A stretch of DNA of 64,000 bases from Ruminococcus sp. (lineage in GTDB: Bacteria > Bacillota > Clostridia > Oscillospirales > Acutalibacteraceae). Below, piece by piece: positions 1 to 7,090 of the stretch (its first letter is position 1; each line of letters starts with the position of its first letter). The notes below the pieces were generated by a model. That model was not told where the DNA came from. It saw nothing but the letters and a program-made list of their open reading frames with translations, and ran no database searches. The stretch is from positions 124,001 to 188,000 of the forward strand of contig JAFQPG010000013.1 of assembly GCA_017411835.1 (NCBI GenBank), given 5' to 3'. Position numbers and translations under genes: made by a program.

Positions 1-340
1 CTGTAAGCTTCTTGATTTCACAGTCAGAATGACATTTTTTGCCTATCTGGGTTACTTCTAAAACAGCTTCCCCGATACTTAGTTTAGTGCCAATAGGCAA
101 GGTTTTTAGTGAAATACCACGGGTCACAATATTTTCAGCAAAATCTCCGGCAGATAAATTCAAACCAAGATTTCGCATAGTATCAACGCTTTCAACAGCA
201 AGCAAACTAATCTGTCTGTGCCAATTTCCAGCGTGAGCGTCAGAAACTATGCCGTGATTTACTTTTACATCTATGTAAGGAACAGGATGCTTTTTAGTAC
301 CCTTTGTTACACTTATACATACAGATAAAACTTTAGCCAT
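1..340 (-). CDS. MOSC domain protein (molybdenum cofactor handling), 3' part cut by window edge
   Basis: About 113 residues are visible, from the ATG at 338-340 to the window edge. The protein begins MAKVLSVCIS and contains GDFAENIVTRGI, LPIGTKLSIGEAVLEVTQIG and a conserved cysteine in KKCHSDC, the pattern of MOSC domains, which bind molybdenum cofactor or its sulfurated form. In Clostridia such a domain is often fused to, or followed by, a MogA/MoaB molybdopterin adenylyltransferase; that part would lie beyond position 1, so it cannot be seen. The start codon overlaps the moaC stop by one base (TGATG), implying translational coupling at the end of the mod-moa operon. The family call is good; the exact role (adenylation partner or cofactor carrier) is inferred. 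Confidence 0.8.
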   Translation of the reverse strand, partial: MAKVLSVCISVTKGTKKHPVPYIDVKVNHGIVSDAHAGNWHRQISLLAVESVDTMRNLGLNLSAGDFAENIVTRGISLKTLPIGTKLSIGEAVLEVTQIGKKCHSDCEIKKLT

Positions 341-813
341 CACTTACTCTCCCTGTGAAAATCAGCGCTTTTACCACCTGTTTTTGATTCTAAATGTATT
401 TCGGTGATTTCAATATCTTTCTGTAGCGCTTTACACATATCGTAGATTGTAAGAGCTGCAACAGATACTGCGTTCAAAGCTTCCATCTCGACGCCTGTTT
501 CGCCTTTACACCTGATTTTTGAAGTTATTTTTATTCCCGCGTCGGTAATTCCAAAGTCAATATCCGCACCGGTAATGGAAATCGGATGACACATAGGAAT
601 TGTAGAAGCTGTATTTTTTGCCGCCATTATACCTGCAACCTGAGCTACAGCAAGCACGTTACCTTTTTTGATAGTGCCTTCTTTGACTTTAGACAAAGTT
701 TCACTATTCATTTTTACAAAAGCTGATGCTACTGCTGTTCTGTCGGTAACTGCTTTGTCAGTTACATCAACCATCTTAGAGAGTCCTTTTTCATTAAAAT
801 GTGTAAATTCCAT
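340..813 (-). CDS. moaC: Cyclic pyranopterin monophosphate synthase MoaC
   Basis: MoaC rearranges the 3',8-cyclo-GTP made by MoaA into cyclic pyranopterin monophosphate, the second half of the first step of molybdenum cofactor synthesis in the cytosol. The 157-residue protein has the normal family length, with the MCHPISITG motif (catalytic histidine region) near the middle and GETGVEMEAL followed by AALTIYDMCKA in the second half. I chose the ATG at 811-813 because TTGGAGG lies 5 bases upstream; an in-frame ATG 18 bases earlier lies upstream of that ribosome site and inside the end of moaA. The stop of moaA (815-817) is one base away, so the two genes are tightly coupled. Confidence 0.95.
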   Translation of the reverse strand: MEFTHFNEKGLSKMVDVTDKAVTDRTAVASAFVKMNSETLSKVKEGTIKKGNVLAVAQVAGIMAAKNTASTIPMCHPISITGADIDFGITDAGIKITSKIRCKGETGVEMEALNAVSVAALTIYDMCKALQKDIEITEIHLESKTGGKSADFHRESK

Positions 814-814
814 T

Positions 815-1753
815 TTATCCTCCAATTTCATTCATAAAGCGAGTAGAATTACTGCAACAGGTATGCTCAAGTGAGTGTGACTGTGGCTTACTTAAAATAG
901 CTTTTTCTATCATATCTTTTAAGTCAGAACCAACAAGTCCGCGCAAATCAAACTCATCTTTACTATGTAAGCAAGGCTTGATTTTTCCGTCTGAAGTAAC
1001 ACGAATACGATTGCAAACACCGCAGAATTTATCGCTCATTGGTCGAATAAGTCCGACATAACCTTTATAACCGTCTACCTTATACATTTGAGCAACACCG
1101 TCAAAAGACTGCATTTTTAATTCTGGTACAGTTTGCAATACTTTTTCGTTTGATACAAATTTATCGCTTTGCCAATTTGCGCTTTCGCCAATCGGCATCA
1201 ATTCAATAAAGCGAACTACTATATCATTATCTTTAGTAAGGCTTACAAAGTCTTTTATTTCATCGTCGTTAAAACCGCCGATAAGTACGCAGTTGATTTT
1301 TATACCTTTAAATCCACATTTTTGAGCTTCTTTGATACCCTCAAGAACTTCATTATAAGATTCAGTAGAAGTAATCTGATTAAATCTAGTAGGATTTAAA
1401 GTGTCCAGACTAATATTAAGTCGTGACACACCTGCAGATTTTAGCTGCGAAGCATAATATTTCAAAAGGCTACCGTTTGTTGTCATAGTAAGCTCATTTA
1501 GTCCACTAATATTTGATACTTTTTTGCAAAAATCAATTATGCCGCTTCTAACTAAAGGTTCTCCGCCTGTGATTCTTATCTTAGAAATACCACAATTTAC
1601 AGCTTCAACGCAAATATTATAAAGCTCATCAAATGAAAGCAATTTGCGTTTTTGTTTATCAACACCTGATTTACAGTAACTACAATTAAAATTGCATTTA
1701 TCGGTAACAGAAAGACGCATATAGCATATCTGTCTGTTATATGAATCTTTCAT
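815..1753 (-). CDS. moaA: GTP 3',8-cyclase MoaA (radical SAM)
   Basis: MoaA is a radical-SAM enzyme that converts GTP to 3',8-cyclo-7,8-dihydro-GTP, starting molybdenum cofactor synthesis. The radical-SAM iron-sulfur cysteines are C20, C24 and C27 (CNFNCSYC), followed by GGEP at 63-66 for SAM binding. The second cluster, which binds GTP, uses cysteines at 244, 247 and 261 (FCGVCNRIR and KPCLHS). The chain ends in GG, the conserved MoaA C-terminal tail. At 312 residues it is slightly shorter than the usual 320-340. An AGGTGA site precedes the ATG, and modC ends 8 bases upstream, so molybdate uptake and cofactor synthesis are co-transcribed. Confidence 0.96.
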   Translation of the reverse strand: MKDSYNRQICYMRLSVTDKCNFNCSYCKSGVDKQKRKLLSFDELYNICVEAVNCGISKIRITGGEPLVRSGIIDFCKKVSNISGLNELTMTTNGSLLKYYASQLKSAGVSRLNISLDTLNPTRFNQITSTESYNEVLEGIKEAQKCGFKGIKINCVLIGGFNDDEIKDFVSLTKDNDIVVRFIELMPIGESANWQSDKFVSNEKVLQTVPELKMQSFDGVAQMYKVDGYKGYVGLIRPMSDKFCGVCNRIRVTSDGKIKPCLHSKDEFDLRGLVGSDLKDMIEKAILSKPQSHSLEHTCCSNSTRFMNEIGG

Positions 1754-1761
1754 TTTTTCAC

Positions 1762-2790
1762 CTACTTCAAATAGAATAATTTACTGTGTTCAAGATTTAG
1801 GCACACTGTATTGCCTACATCAAATTGCTCATATTTGTTTTTACTGACCTCTACCTTGATTGGCGTTGAGTTGTTATTACGCTGAACAAAAATAAAAAAT
1901 TTATTAATGTCGCAAATTTTTGAAACGATTTTAGCTTTACAAGAAGAGTCAGTCTGCTCGTTCATCAAGCTTATTGCATCAGGATAAAAAGCAACCGATT
2001 TGTAACCACTTTTTTTCGGAACTTTTATGCCAAAACTTGTAATGAACATATCTTTTTGCTCACAAATAACATCACAAACATTATCAATACCTACTAAAAC
2101 AGCCTGAATTTTAGTCGATGGGTTTTTAAATATGCTTTGCGTGTAAATGCAACTTTCTGCAAAGCCATTATCAACAACACAAATATTGTCACAGAATTTG
2201 TAAACCTCGTGTTTATTATGTGATACAAGTAAAACCTTTCCGTCATAACTATTAATCGTATTTATTAGATTTAACTCAAGCTGAGTTTTAATTTGCTCGT
2301 CAAGTGACGAAAACGGTTCGTCGAGCAAAAGCAGTTTAGGTTTTAAAACAAGTGCACGCGCTAAAGCAACTCGCTGAGCCTGTCCTCCAGAAAGCTGATG
2401 CGGATATAAATATTTGACATCAGCTAAATCAAACGTATTAAGGTAAGCCTCAACAACATTTGTTTTCTCTGATTTTTTCATATTTTTAAGCACACAGCTT
2501 ATATTTTCGGCAACAGTCATATCAGGAAAAAGCGCGTAATTTTGAGGTACGTATCCAATCTCTCTTTTTTGAGGAGGTAAATTAATCCTTTTTTCACTGT
2601 CAAAGACCGTTACGCCGTCAATAATGATTTTACCGCTATCAGGGTTCATAACACCGGCAATGCATTTTAAAGTAACGCTTTTACCACTACCGGAAAGCCC
2701 GAAAAGTGCAGTAGATTTTGAGTTAGTTTCAAAAGATACATTAAGTGAGAAGTTTCCTAATTTCTTTTTAATATCAACAATAAGAGCCAT
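1762..2790 (-). CDS. modC: Molybdate ABC transporter ATP-binding protein ModC
   Basis: This is the ATPase of the ModABC molybdate importer, acting on the inner face of the membrane. The Walker A motif GLSGSGKS spans residues 31-38; the Q-loop region, the LSGGQAQ signature, Walker B (LLLLDEP) and the switch histidine (LLVSHNKHE) follow in order. After about residue 230 comes a C-terminal extension typical of ModC, a TOBE/Mop-like oxyanion-binding domain. It overlaps the end of modB by 17 bases and has GGAGG upstream of its ATG. Linked modA, modB and Moco genes make molybdate the likely substrate, although tungstate cannot be excluded from sequence alone. Confidence 0.92.
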   Translation of the reverse strand: MALIVDIKKKLGNFSLNVSFETNSKSTALFGLSGSGKSVTLKCIAGVMNPDSGKIIIDGVTVFDSEKRINLPPQKREIGYVPQNYALFPDMTVAENISCVLKNMKKSEKTNVVEAYLNTFDLADVKYLYPHQLSGGQAQRVALARALVLKPKLLLLDEPFSSLDEQIKTQLELNLINTINSYDGKVLLVSHNKHEVYKFCDNICVVDNGFAESCIYTQSIFKNPSTKIQAVLVGIDNVCDVICEQKDMFITSFGIKVPKKSGYKSVAFYPDAISLMNEQTDSSCKAKIVSKICDINKFFIFVQRNNNSTPIKVEVSKNKYEQFDVGNTVCLNLEHSKLFYLK

Positions 2791-3460
2791 ATTTTGCCTC
2801 CTTGCGCTGATAGTAATTCTCTACAAAGTTAATAACCAAAAGTACAACTGCTGAAATAACGATATTAATAATAACCCATTTTAAAACAATTTCATCGTCG
2901 CCGATACGCCATAACTGGTAAACAGTTGTTGAAATCGTTGCAGTTTTTCCTGGTATGTATCCGCAAATCATACTTGTAGCACCGTATTCTCCGAGTGCTC
3001 GAGCAAAAGCAAGAACCGCACCCGCAATTAACCCTTGTTTGCAGTAAGGTACTTTGATTTTCCAAAAAATATATGTATTTGAAAGTCCCAATGTTTTTCC
3101 AACATCAGATAGCGTATTGTCAAAAGACTGAAAAGCTCCACGAGCAGTTCTATACATCAATGGAAATATTACAACAGATGTTGAGAATATAGCTGACCAC
3201 CAATTCATAGTTAAAGAAACATTAAAGCTTTCTACAAAAAAGCCTCCGATTACGCTGTTTGGTCCTAATAGTGTTAACAGAATAAAACCAACTACAGTTG
3301 GTGGCAGTACTAAAGGCAATGTAAAAACAACGTCGAAAACACCTTTTAAAAAAGTAGGCATTTTAGATATATAGTAGGCAAAAAATAAGCCTATAAAAAA
3401 TACAAAGCAAATAGATATTACCGATATTCTGATTGAATTTAGTAATGGATATAAATCCAT
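2774..3460 (-). CDS. modB: Molybdate ABC transporter permease ModB
   Basis: An integral membrane permease of 228 residues with several hydrophobic segments and the ABC-permease EAA-like loop around RALGEYGATSMICG, where ModC docks. TIGR02141-type ModB proteins share the LPLVLPPTVVGF segment seen here. Two starts are possible: ATG at 3458-3460 with GGGGG just upstream, or ATG at 3470-3472 adding MGVI. I prefer the inner one because family members start close to DLYPLL. The gene lies between modA and modC, and its end overlaps modC, as expected of a coupled import complex. Confidence 0.92.
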   Translation of the reverse strand: MDLYPLLNSIRISVISICFVFFIGLFFAYYISKMPTFLKGVFDVVFTLPLVLPPTVVGFILLTLLGPNSVIGGFFVESFNVSLTMNWWSAIFSTSVVIFPLMYRTARGAFQSFDNTLSDVGKTLGLSNTYIFWKIKVPYCKQGLIAGAVLAFARALGEYGATSMICGYIPGKTATISTTVYQLWRIGDDEIVLKWVIINIVISAVVLLVINFVENYYQRKEAKYGSYC

Positions 3461-3472
3461 AATTACCCCCAT

Positions 3473-4291
3473 CTACTCAATTACAGTAAAGCCGAATTTT
3501 TCAAATATAATTTGGGCTTCTTGCGTAGTTAAAAAATCTAAAAAACTCTTAGCATATTTTACATTTTTAGAAGTGTTAATTACAGCAGCAGGATATATTA
3601 CACGACCGCACATATTAATTGTAGCAGAATCTACAACAGTAAGACCTGCTGTTCTTGCGTCAGTCTGATATACAATACCGCAGTCAACAACACCTTGGGA
3701 TACATAAGTAGTAACCTCTTTTGCATTAGACCCATATGTTACAAGACTGTTTTTATCAAGCTCTTGTGTACTAATTCCATAGTAATTTAAAATCGAATAC
3801 GCATACTCACCTGCAGGCACGTCGCTGTTGCCTATCGCCATAAAAATATCGCCTTTTTTTAATTTATATGCCACATCATCAAACGACTCGATTTCCCCTT
3901 TGCTGTTTGATGAAACAGCCAAAACCACTTTGTTTTCCAGCAGATTTATACGAGAATCTGTCAGTATAAAATCAAGCTTATCGTTATCGCTGTCTAAATT
4001 AGCTGTAACATCAAGCTGATCCATAGGTTTTTGACTCGCAGATATAAAAACATCACAATCTGCACCTTGTTCTATAACAGTTTTTAAAGTACCTGATGAA
4101 TCAAAATTGTAAACAATTTCAACATCTTGATGCTTTTCTTCATATAAGTTTTTGATTTCATTAAGCGAGTCGTACATCGACGATGCAGCAAATACAATTA
4201 ATTTGTTCTTATCTGTATTTGCATCTGAACAGCCATTCAATAAAAATAAAATTAACAGTAACATTAATATACAAGCAATGATTTTTTTCAT
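3473..4291 (-). CDS. modA: Molybdate-binding lipoprotein ModA
   Basis: This extracytoplasmic lipoprotein captures molybdate and delivers it to ModBC. It has a lysine-rich N-terminus, a hydrophobic stretch and a lipobox ending LLNGC, with the lipidated cysteine at residue 21. Mature-protein motifs include LIVFAASSMYDSL and, further on, GIVYQTDA, typical of ModA/WtpA-like periplasmic-binding folds. I use the ATG at 4289-4291, since GAGGTG lies six bases upstream; a GTG nine bases earlier overlaps that ribosome site. It is the first gene of the operon, downstream of a promoter and a ModE-like palindrome. Confidence 0.93.
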   Translation of the reverse strand: MKKIIACILMLLLILFLLNGCSDANTDKNKLIVFAASSMYDSLNEIKNLYEEKHQDVEIVYNFDSSGTLKTVIEQGADCDVFISASQKPMDQLDVTANLDSDNDKLDFILTDSRINLLENKVVLAVSSNSKGEIESFDDVAYKLKKGDIFMAIGNSDVPAGEYAYSILNYYGISTQELDKNSLVTYGSNAKEVTTYVSQGVVDCGIVYQTDARTAGLTVVDSATINMCGRVIYPAAVINTSKNVKYAKSFLDFLTTQEAQIIFEKFGFTVIE

Positions 4292-4303
4292 CAAATACAC
4301 CTC

Positions 4304-4331
4304 AGCGTTATATTTCCGATTAACTAACGCT
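4304..4331. promoter_or_regulatory. ModE-like operator palindrome upstream of modA
   Basis: A 28-base imperfect palindrome has seven-base outer arms AGCGTTA and TAACGCT and an inner ATAT element. It covers the predicted transcription start of modA. The arrangement CGTTATAT followed by TAACG at 24-base overall length matches what I recall of the classical ModE site in enterobacterial modA promoters. No modE gene lies in this window, so the cognate regulator is inferred. Confidence 0.6.
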
Positions 4332-4337
4332 AATTAT

Positions 4338-4366
4338 ATTATATAACCTATATACTAAAATTACAA
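4338..4366 (-). promoter_or_regulatory. SigA-type promoter of modA operon
   Basis: Read on the minus strand, TTGTAA is separated by 17 bases from a perfect TATAAT. The predicted start of transcription falls near 4331, at the edge of the ModE-like palindrome, so a bound repressor would block initiation. Confidence 0.7.
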
Positions 4367-4369
4367 TAT

Positions 4370-4398
4370 AAAAAAGCACCTTAAGCAAGTAAGGTGCT
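4370..4398 (-). terminator. Rho-independent terminator after gltS-like gene
   Basis: On the minus strand there is a nine-base-pair stem, AGCACCTTA paired with TAAGGTGCT, with a six-base loop and a run of Ts. It separates the symporter gene from the mod operon. Confidence 0.85.
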
Positions 4399-4408
4399 AT
4401 GTTTTATA

Positions 4409-5791
4409 TTATTTTCTCTTTCTTTTTCCTGCTTTAAAAATAAACAGTAATAATGCAATAAAATACAAAATAACTAGACCAAACGAAATATAGGTCATTA
4501 AATCATTTTCTGCAGCAAGGGTAATCAGCGCTAATAGAGGAATCGCAAATGCTATAGCAAAAGAACTGCCTGTTATCAGATTGTTTGCGGCAGGCGTTTT
4601 CATATTAGGGTCAATTTCTCTTAATAGAAGCACGCCGCTGCTTATAGTACCGGTCAGCATGCCATACATTGAGAAAAAGCCTTCGTAAACGTAGTTAGGA
4701 TACAGCTTCTTACACATATATAAAAGATAAGCAAAAGTACCTACACCGCCTAAAACAGCCATTAATATAAATGGTAACCAGTTACCATGCAGATCTTCGA
4801 TGCTGATGCTTGCGATGCCGCAAACGATCATAATATCAAAAGCGAAACCGGAAATTCTACTTAAAAGATAATTGTTCTGATACTGGCGATTCATCCACTT
4901 AATGTTTCTAAGTCCGGAGAAAAGTGAACGGCAAATTACAGCAACAAGAGAGCCGACAATAAAATTAAATCCCCATAACAGAGTTGAAACAGTTTTTGAA
5001 AGACCCGGTGAAATCGCCGCAAGCAACTCAGTAATGCCAAAAGTAATCAGATATGTTAACAGGTACAGCAAACAAATAAGCGCTACCTGAATGCTTAATT
5101 TATCGATAGATTCAGAAACAGGGATTTCATTGTCATCCTGAAAAGTATCTACGGTAACTGAACCGGAAACAATCTTTTTGTCTTTAATTCGTACAAGCTT
5201 ACCTTTTTTGTTATATACATTAATAAATATAACGCCAACAATACAAGCACAAAGATAACCAGCAGCAGCTAAAGACAAGCCAAAGCTCTGACCACCTAAC
5301 ATACCAAGACTTTCATAAGTAGTGCCAACATTGTTTGCCTGACCCGGTCCCTGACCATAAGCCATAGCAAGTAAAATACCACCAGCTTTAAAAAAGTCAG
5401 GTTTGATTGTTAACGCTAACAATATGGATATGGTTAAGCCTATTAAAACTTGCACAAGATATGTGCTTACAATGAGTGCACCGCTCCTACTGCCAATCAT
5501 TTTATCCTTTTCCTGAGTTTTTTCAGGCACGCGCAAGCTCATTGCAATAAAGCCAAAAGCCAAAGCGTGATAAGTCATACTCTCTAAAAATTCAGCAGTA
5601 ATAAACGGAATAACATTCAAATATTTCAACAGTAAAAGTAAAAAGCCACCTAATACCGCAGTAGGCATCATAGTCTTTTTTATAAAAGGCACCTTACGTC
5701 TGATAATATTTGCAAGTAATACAACAGCCGCAATAACGCCAACTTGAATAATTGGATTCCATAATGAAGAATTTGAAGCAGAAAAATCCAT
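4409..5791 (-). CDS. Sodium/glutamate symporter family protein (GltS-like)
   Basis: A 460-residue integral membrane protein with about a dozen hydrophobic segments and two glycine-rich repeats (AMAYGQGPGQANNVG and GMLTGTISSGV) typical of the GltS/ESS fold, in which re-entrant loops line the substrate path. GltS imports glutamate with sodium. The protein is longer than the roughly 400 residues of E. coli GltS, with a charged cytoplasmic loop near residues 195-230 (KIVSGSVTVDTFQDDNE). Substrate specificity is therefore uncertain; other dicarboxylates are possible. It begins 10 bases downstream of the acyltransferase gene and probably shares its promoter. Confidence 0.8.
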   Translation of the reverse strand: MDFSASNSSLWNPIIQVGVIAAVVLLANIIRRKVPFIKKTMMPTAVLGGFLLLLLKYLNVIPFITAEFLESMTYHALAFGFIAMSLRVPEKTQEKDKMIGSRSGALIVSTYLVQVLIGLTISILLALTIKPDFFKAGGILLAMAYGQGPGQANNVGTTYESLGMLGGQSFGLSLAAAGYLCACIVGVIFINVYNKKGKLVRIKDKKIVSGSVTVDTFQDDNEIPVSESIDKLSIQVALICLLYLLTYLITFGITELLAAISPGLSKTVSTLLWGFNFIVGSLVAVICRSLFSGLRNIKWMNRQYQNNYLLSRISGFAFDIMIVCGIASISIEDLHGNWLPFILMAVLGGVGTFAYLLYMCKKLYPNYVYEGFFSMYGMLTGTISSGVLLLREIDPNMKTPAANNLITGSSFAIAFAIPLLALITLAAENDLMTYISFGLVILYFIALLLFIFKAGKRKRK

Positions 5792-5801
5792 AATTTACCC
5801 C

Positions 5802-6965
5802 TTAAAAATTAAATCTTATTATATCTCCATATTTATACGCCTGAAACAGCATATAAAATTTTAAAGCTGATGAATAGTCCAAAATATTGATTTCATAGTA
5901 ATCATCTTTTGTAGACAAAACAAGAGAATATTTACCATGCATGGACATATCAGTTATATCAGCAATATTAATTATAAAATCACCACATCGAAGGTTTTCA
6001 TGTGATAATGTAATTTCACCGGTTGATACAACAGACTCGACATGATTTTTTACAGTTATAATACTGCATAAAGTTGATTTGTATTCTACAAGATTTTTGG
6101 CATCCTCAAGAGTTTTATCACGTAGAAATACAAACATATCTTTTAGATTAGTGATTCCAGTATCTTCAATACCGCTTATATTGCCATATTTATCATACTT
6201 AAACCAGTCGTTGCATTTTTCACACAAAACGGTATCAAAGCTGGAATACATAGACTCGAGTGTCTTGCAATTAGGACAATAGTAAACAAGGCTTTCCATT
6301 TCCTGTGCAAGATTTTTTCCTTTATAGGTGTTGTTTTCAACCTCTTGAGTAGCATATGCATCTTCGTGCAAATCATTTTTAATAATTTGATTAATCTCGT
6401 CAACACTCATAGCAGAAATTTGCTCAGCAGAGTAGATATTAACGACCTCGCCGTGTATCTTACCTCTTCTGGTACCGCCACTACTCCAAAGCGGACTAAC
6501 AAAATACCCGCCTTTTATTTTATATGTAACAAGTGCACTTTTAGAGCTTTTAATCAGTTTGCCTGTCGACGGTAATACAGGAGCCGTCACACCATTCCAA
6601 GACCGTGAACCTTCAGCAAACATACAAACATTGTTTCCGCCTCGTACGGTACGTAATATATCCTTAACTGTAGAAGAAGCAACAGTTCCCTTTGGTCTTA
6701 AAATAGGATTAAAAATAAAGTTAACAAATTTAAAAGCAAATTTCCAACGTGAAATATGTTCACTTGCAACATATCTCATAAATTGCGGAAAACTAACCCC
6801 TACAAAAAGTGGATCAAAATCAGTATTGTGATTAGATAATAAAATAAAGCTATCGGGTAAATTACACGCCTTTTTGAAGGTATAGCCAAATTTCAGGTAA
6901 AGGAAGACTATTACTAAAGGTCTTAGCAATTTCCATAAAATCTTATTCTTTTTAATCTTCCTCAC
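5802..6965 (-). CDS. PlsC-like acyltransferase with C-terminal zinc ribbon
   Basis: Residues 1-200 form a lysophospholipid acyltransferase (PlsC/LPLAT) domain: the HX4D catalytic motif HNTDFD is at 46-51, FAEGSRSW is the block binding glycerol phosphate, and further family blocks follow. These enzymes add a fatty acyl chain to lysophosphatidic acid or related acceptors at the inner membrane face. Around residues 228-255 a CPNC...CEKC pair predicts a zinc ribbon, followed by about 130 residues with no recognised motif. The start is a GTG at 6963-6965; no good in-frame ATG is nearby. Its own promoter lies upstream. The acceptor substrate is unknown, and the zinc ribbon is unusual for a plain PlsC. 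Confidence 0.75.
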   Translation of the reverse strand: MRKIKKNKILWKLLRPLVIVFLYLKFGYTFKKACNLPDSFILLSNHNTDFDPLFVGVSFPQFMRYVASEHISRWKFAFKFVNFIFNPILRPKGTVASSTVKDILRTVRGGNNVCMFAEGSRSWNGVTAPVLPSTGKLIKSSKSALVTYKIKGGYFVSPLWSSGGTRRGKIHGEVVNIYSAEQISAMSVDEINQIIKNDLHEDAYATQEVENNTYKGKNLAQEMESLVYYCPNCKTLESMYSSFDTVLCEKCNDWFKYDKYGNISGIEDTGITNLKDMFVFLRDKTLEDAKNLVEYKSTLCSIITVKNHVESVVSTGEITLSHENLRCGDFIINIADITDMSMHGKYSLVLSTKDDYYEINILDYSSALKFYMLFQAYKYGDIIRFNF

Positions 6966-6987
6966 CCCTATCCAAACTCATATTAAA

Positions 6988-7016
6988 ATTATAGCATTTT
7001 TTTCAAACTACATCAA
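6988..7016 (-). promoter_or_regulatory. SigA-type promoter of acyltransferase-symporter unit
   Basis: On the minus strand TTGATG is followed after 17 bases by TATAAT, about 25 bases upstream of the GTG start. Confidence 0.7.
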
Positions 7017-7050
7017 GAAAATTATTTATTTAATGTAAAATTTTCATATA

Positions 7051-7073
7051 AAAAAGAGCCGAAAACTCGGCTC
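7051..7073 (-). terminator. Rho-independent terminator ending the pyr-pur operon
   Basis: Minus strand: GAGCCGA and TCGGCTC form a seven-base-pair GC-rich stem with a four-base loop, flanked by A and T runs that end in six Ts. It sits 18 bases after the purL stop and is the only strong terminator I find between here and pyrC. Confidence 0.88.
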
Positions 7074-7090
7074 TTTCCTATTAAATCAAA

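Noticed and set aside
4292-4366. Molybdenum cofactor riboswitch upstream of modA
   Set aside because: Only about 40 bases lie between predicted start site and start codon, and a DNA palindrome explains the symmetry better.
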